A stretch of DNA of 64,000 bases, taken from positions 1 to 64,000 of the forward strand of contig JAQNBH010000004.1 of the NCBI GenBank assembly GCA_028752905.1. Reading direction: 5' to 3'. The position numbers were made by a program, and so were the translations under genes. How positions within the stretch are numbered: the first letter of the stretch is position 1; each line of letters opens with the position of its first letter. The stretch comes from Cladorhizidae sp. MBARI D1340-BT2 (lineage: Eukaryota > Porifera > Demospongiae > Poecilosclerida > Cladorhizidae). Under the pieces are notes generated by a model. The model did not search any database. It was not told the DNA's origin and saw nothing but the letters and a program-made list of their open reading frames with translations. This document shows, piece after piece, positions 62,620 to 64,000 of the stretch.

Positions 62620-64000
62620 ATGAAAGGAAAGTAAGTATGTATTGTGTTTACAACAACTATAGTTGCAACTATAGCTTACTTTGTTGCAGGTGTTTTAAAT
62701 GTAATAAAAGAGTGACTCTTAAGAAATCCGGATTTCTACTCGTTCATGGGCCAATAGATAACAGGTGTTTGGGGTCGGGATTCTCTCCATTAACGGAGGA
62801 GGAGGAGGAGGAGGAGAGTGAATTCCCCCCCCCAATGGAGAGCCACCAGCCAGCCACCACCAGCGATACCAGCCACCCCCAAACCTGTTTGTTTTTGTCA
62901 ATATGTCTGTTTTGGGTCCATTGAATTGTTTTGTGTTATATCCTAGCGTGTGGAAGAGAGGAGGATGAGAGGGAGACCGACACCAGAAGAAAAAAGAGGG
63001 GAAGGCCAGCCACCACCACAAGAAAAAAGAGGGGAAGGCCAGCCACCACCACCAGCGATACCAGCCACCCCCAAACCTGTTTGTTTTTGTCAATATGTCT
63101 GTTTTGGGTCCATTGAATTGTTTTGTGTTATATCCTAGCGTGTGGAAGAGAGGAGGATGAGAGGGAAGAGCTTAAGCAGAGGGCGGAGGAGAGTGAATCT
63201 CCCCCCCCAATGGAGAGCCACCAGCCAGCCACCACCAGCGATACCAGCCACCCCCAAACCTGTTTGTTTTTGTCAATATGTCTGTTTTGGGTCCATTGAA
63301 TTGTTTTGTGTTATATCCTAGCGTGTGGAAGAGAGGAGGATGAGAGGGAGACCGACACCAGAAGAAAAAAGAGGGGAAGGCCAGCCACCACCACAAGAAA
63401 AAAGAGGGGAAGGCCAGCCACCACCACCAGCGATACCAGCCACCCCCAAACCTGTTTGTTTTTGTCAATATGTCTGTTTTGGGTCCATTGAATTGTTTTG
63501 TGTTATATCCTAGCGTGTGGAAGAGAGGATGAGAGGGAGACCGACACCAGAAGAAAAAAGAGGGGAAGGCCAGCCACCACCACCAGCGATACCTTAACGG
63601 AGGAGGAGGAGAGTGAATCCCCCCCCCCAATGGAGAGCCACCAGCCAGCCACCACCAGCGATACCAGCCACCCCCAAACCTGTTTGTTTTTGTCAATATG
63701 TCTGTTTTGGGTCCATTGAATTGTTTTGTGTTATATCCTAGCGTGTGGAAGAGAGGATGAGAGGGAGACCGACACCAGAAGAAAAAAGAGGGGAAGGCCA
63801 GCCACCACCACCAGCGATACCTTAACGGAGGAGGAGGAGAGTGAATCCCCCCCCCAATGGAGAGCCACCAGCCAGCCACCACCAGCGATACCAGCCACCC
63901 CCAAACCTGTTTGTTTTTGTCAATATGTCTGTTTTGGGTCCATTGAATTGTTTTGTGTTATATCCTAGCGTGTGGAAGAGAGGAGGATGAGAGGGAGACC
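62620..64000 (+). CDS. Gene E (partial, 3' end outside window): zinc-motif protein with tandem AT-hook exons
   Basis: Predicted exons are 62620-62630 (MKG plus two bases), 62690-62886, 62947-63078, 63139-63261, 63322-63453, 63514-63681, 63742-63908 and 63969 onward. The 59-nt first intron has GTAAGT and TTGTTGCAG. Exon 2 gives C5-x2-C8-x14-H23-x6-C30, then GSG, a small zinc-binding-like module (inference), followed by an acidic run. Each later exon begins and ends in phase 1 and opens with CGRE-DERE. Four of the five complete ones encode one or two RKKRGRPATTT segments, typical AT-hook cores (R-G-R-P) that bind the minor groove of AT-rich DNA. Exon 7 (63742-63908) is 167 nt, one base short in a C-run, which would shift the frame; a sequencing error or real break. 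Probably a nuclear DNA-binding protein; no known family assigned. Confidence 0.6.
62790..64000 (+). repeat. Tandem exon-intron repeat (periods 192, 183, 192, 228, 227 bp)
   Basis: Measured at the acceptor TATATCCTAG|CGTGTGGAAG. Every unit ends with CCCCCAAACCT|GTTTGTTTTT and the same 60-nt intron. Unit types differ in exon content: two AT-hooks (44 codons), none (41 codons), two hooks again, then one hook plus the LTEEEE/PPPMESHQ segment (56 codons), repeated. The reverse strand has long W/P-rich ORFs (62719-63093, 63172-63882) that are antisense shadows. Confidence 0.9.

Noticed and set aside
63172..63882. 236-codon Trp/Pro-rich minus-strand ORF
   Set aside because: Antisense of the AT-hook exon array. 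It crosses the 60-nt introns, and the sense strand has consistent splice phases.
1..64000. tRNA or rRNA genes
   Set aside because: I looked for cloverleaf B-box-like GGTTCGAATCC sequence and rRNA-like conserved blocks by eye and found none. A tRNA scan was not possible here.

Overview
This is eukaryotic nuclear DNA, most likely from an invertebrate with short introns. A sponge-like metazoan is my guess, but nothing here identifies a species. The reasons are consensus GTAAGT/AG introns of 59 to about 550 nt, CCAAT/TATA-like promoter elements, kilobases of satellite DNA, and no prokaryotic gene organisation.

Layout. A low-copy block (called U) of about 6.9 kb alternates in orientation and is separated by satellite arrays: U(+), partial, 1-4137; array 1, 4138-18376; U(-), 18377-25296; array 2, 25297-32938; U(+), 32939-39797; array 3, 39798-58808; U(-), diverged, 58809-62524. 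Bases 1-22513 form one giant palindrome: base x pairs with base 22514-x, the arms run to about 10663 and from about 11851, and I found no arm-to-arm difference in the places compared. Bases 22514-35681 are inverted repeats at their ends only. Bases 37568-40895 and 57708-61076 form a third, more diverged inverted pair.

Genes. Each U block carries one copy of a five-exon gene. I joined it by splice phase at 873-3143 (+), 19371-21641 (-) and 36554-38803 (+). A shortened copy lies at 59800-61190 (-). The predicted protein (435 aa in copies A and B) has an N-terminal K/E/R-rich helical repeat, a basic then acidic linker, a short coiled coil, an RS-dipeptide stretch and a 271-residue C-terminal domain. 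That domain has a D...ExE pattern suggesting a PD-(D/E)XK-type nuclease fold (inference). The last exon is open in all four copies, and length differences between copies are whole codons.

The satellite arrays are built from a ~600-bp hairpin monomer (type A, 700-bp period) and a shorter relative (type B, 524-bp period), which combine into a 1548-bp higher-order repeat. The many small ORFs in them lie on both strands of a palindrome and are not genes. Intron 2 of the U gene holds diverged copies of the same satellite half-unit, linking the gene block with the arrays.

The right edge (62620-64000) holds the start of a different gene. It has an 11-nt first coding exon, a C-x2-C-x14-H-x6-C zinc-binding-like exon, then a tandem series of phase-1 exons encoding AT-hook (KRGRP) motifs, separated by near-identical 60-nt introns. 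It runs off the window.

The palindromes may be real, recently formed amplicons or partly an assembly artefact. Mirrored private variants show that arms 1 and 2 are copies of one another but cannot separate these explanations.
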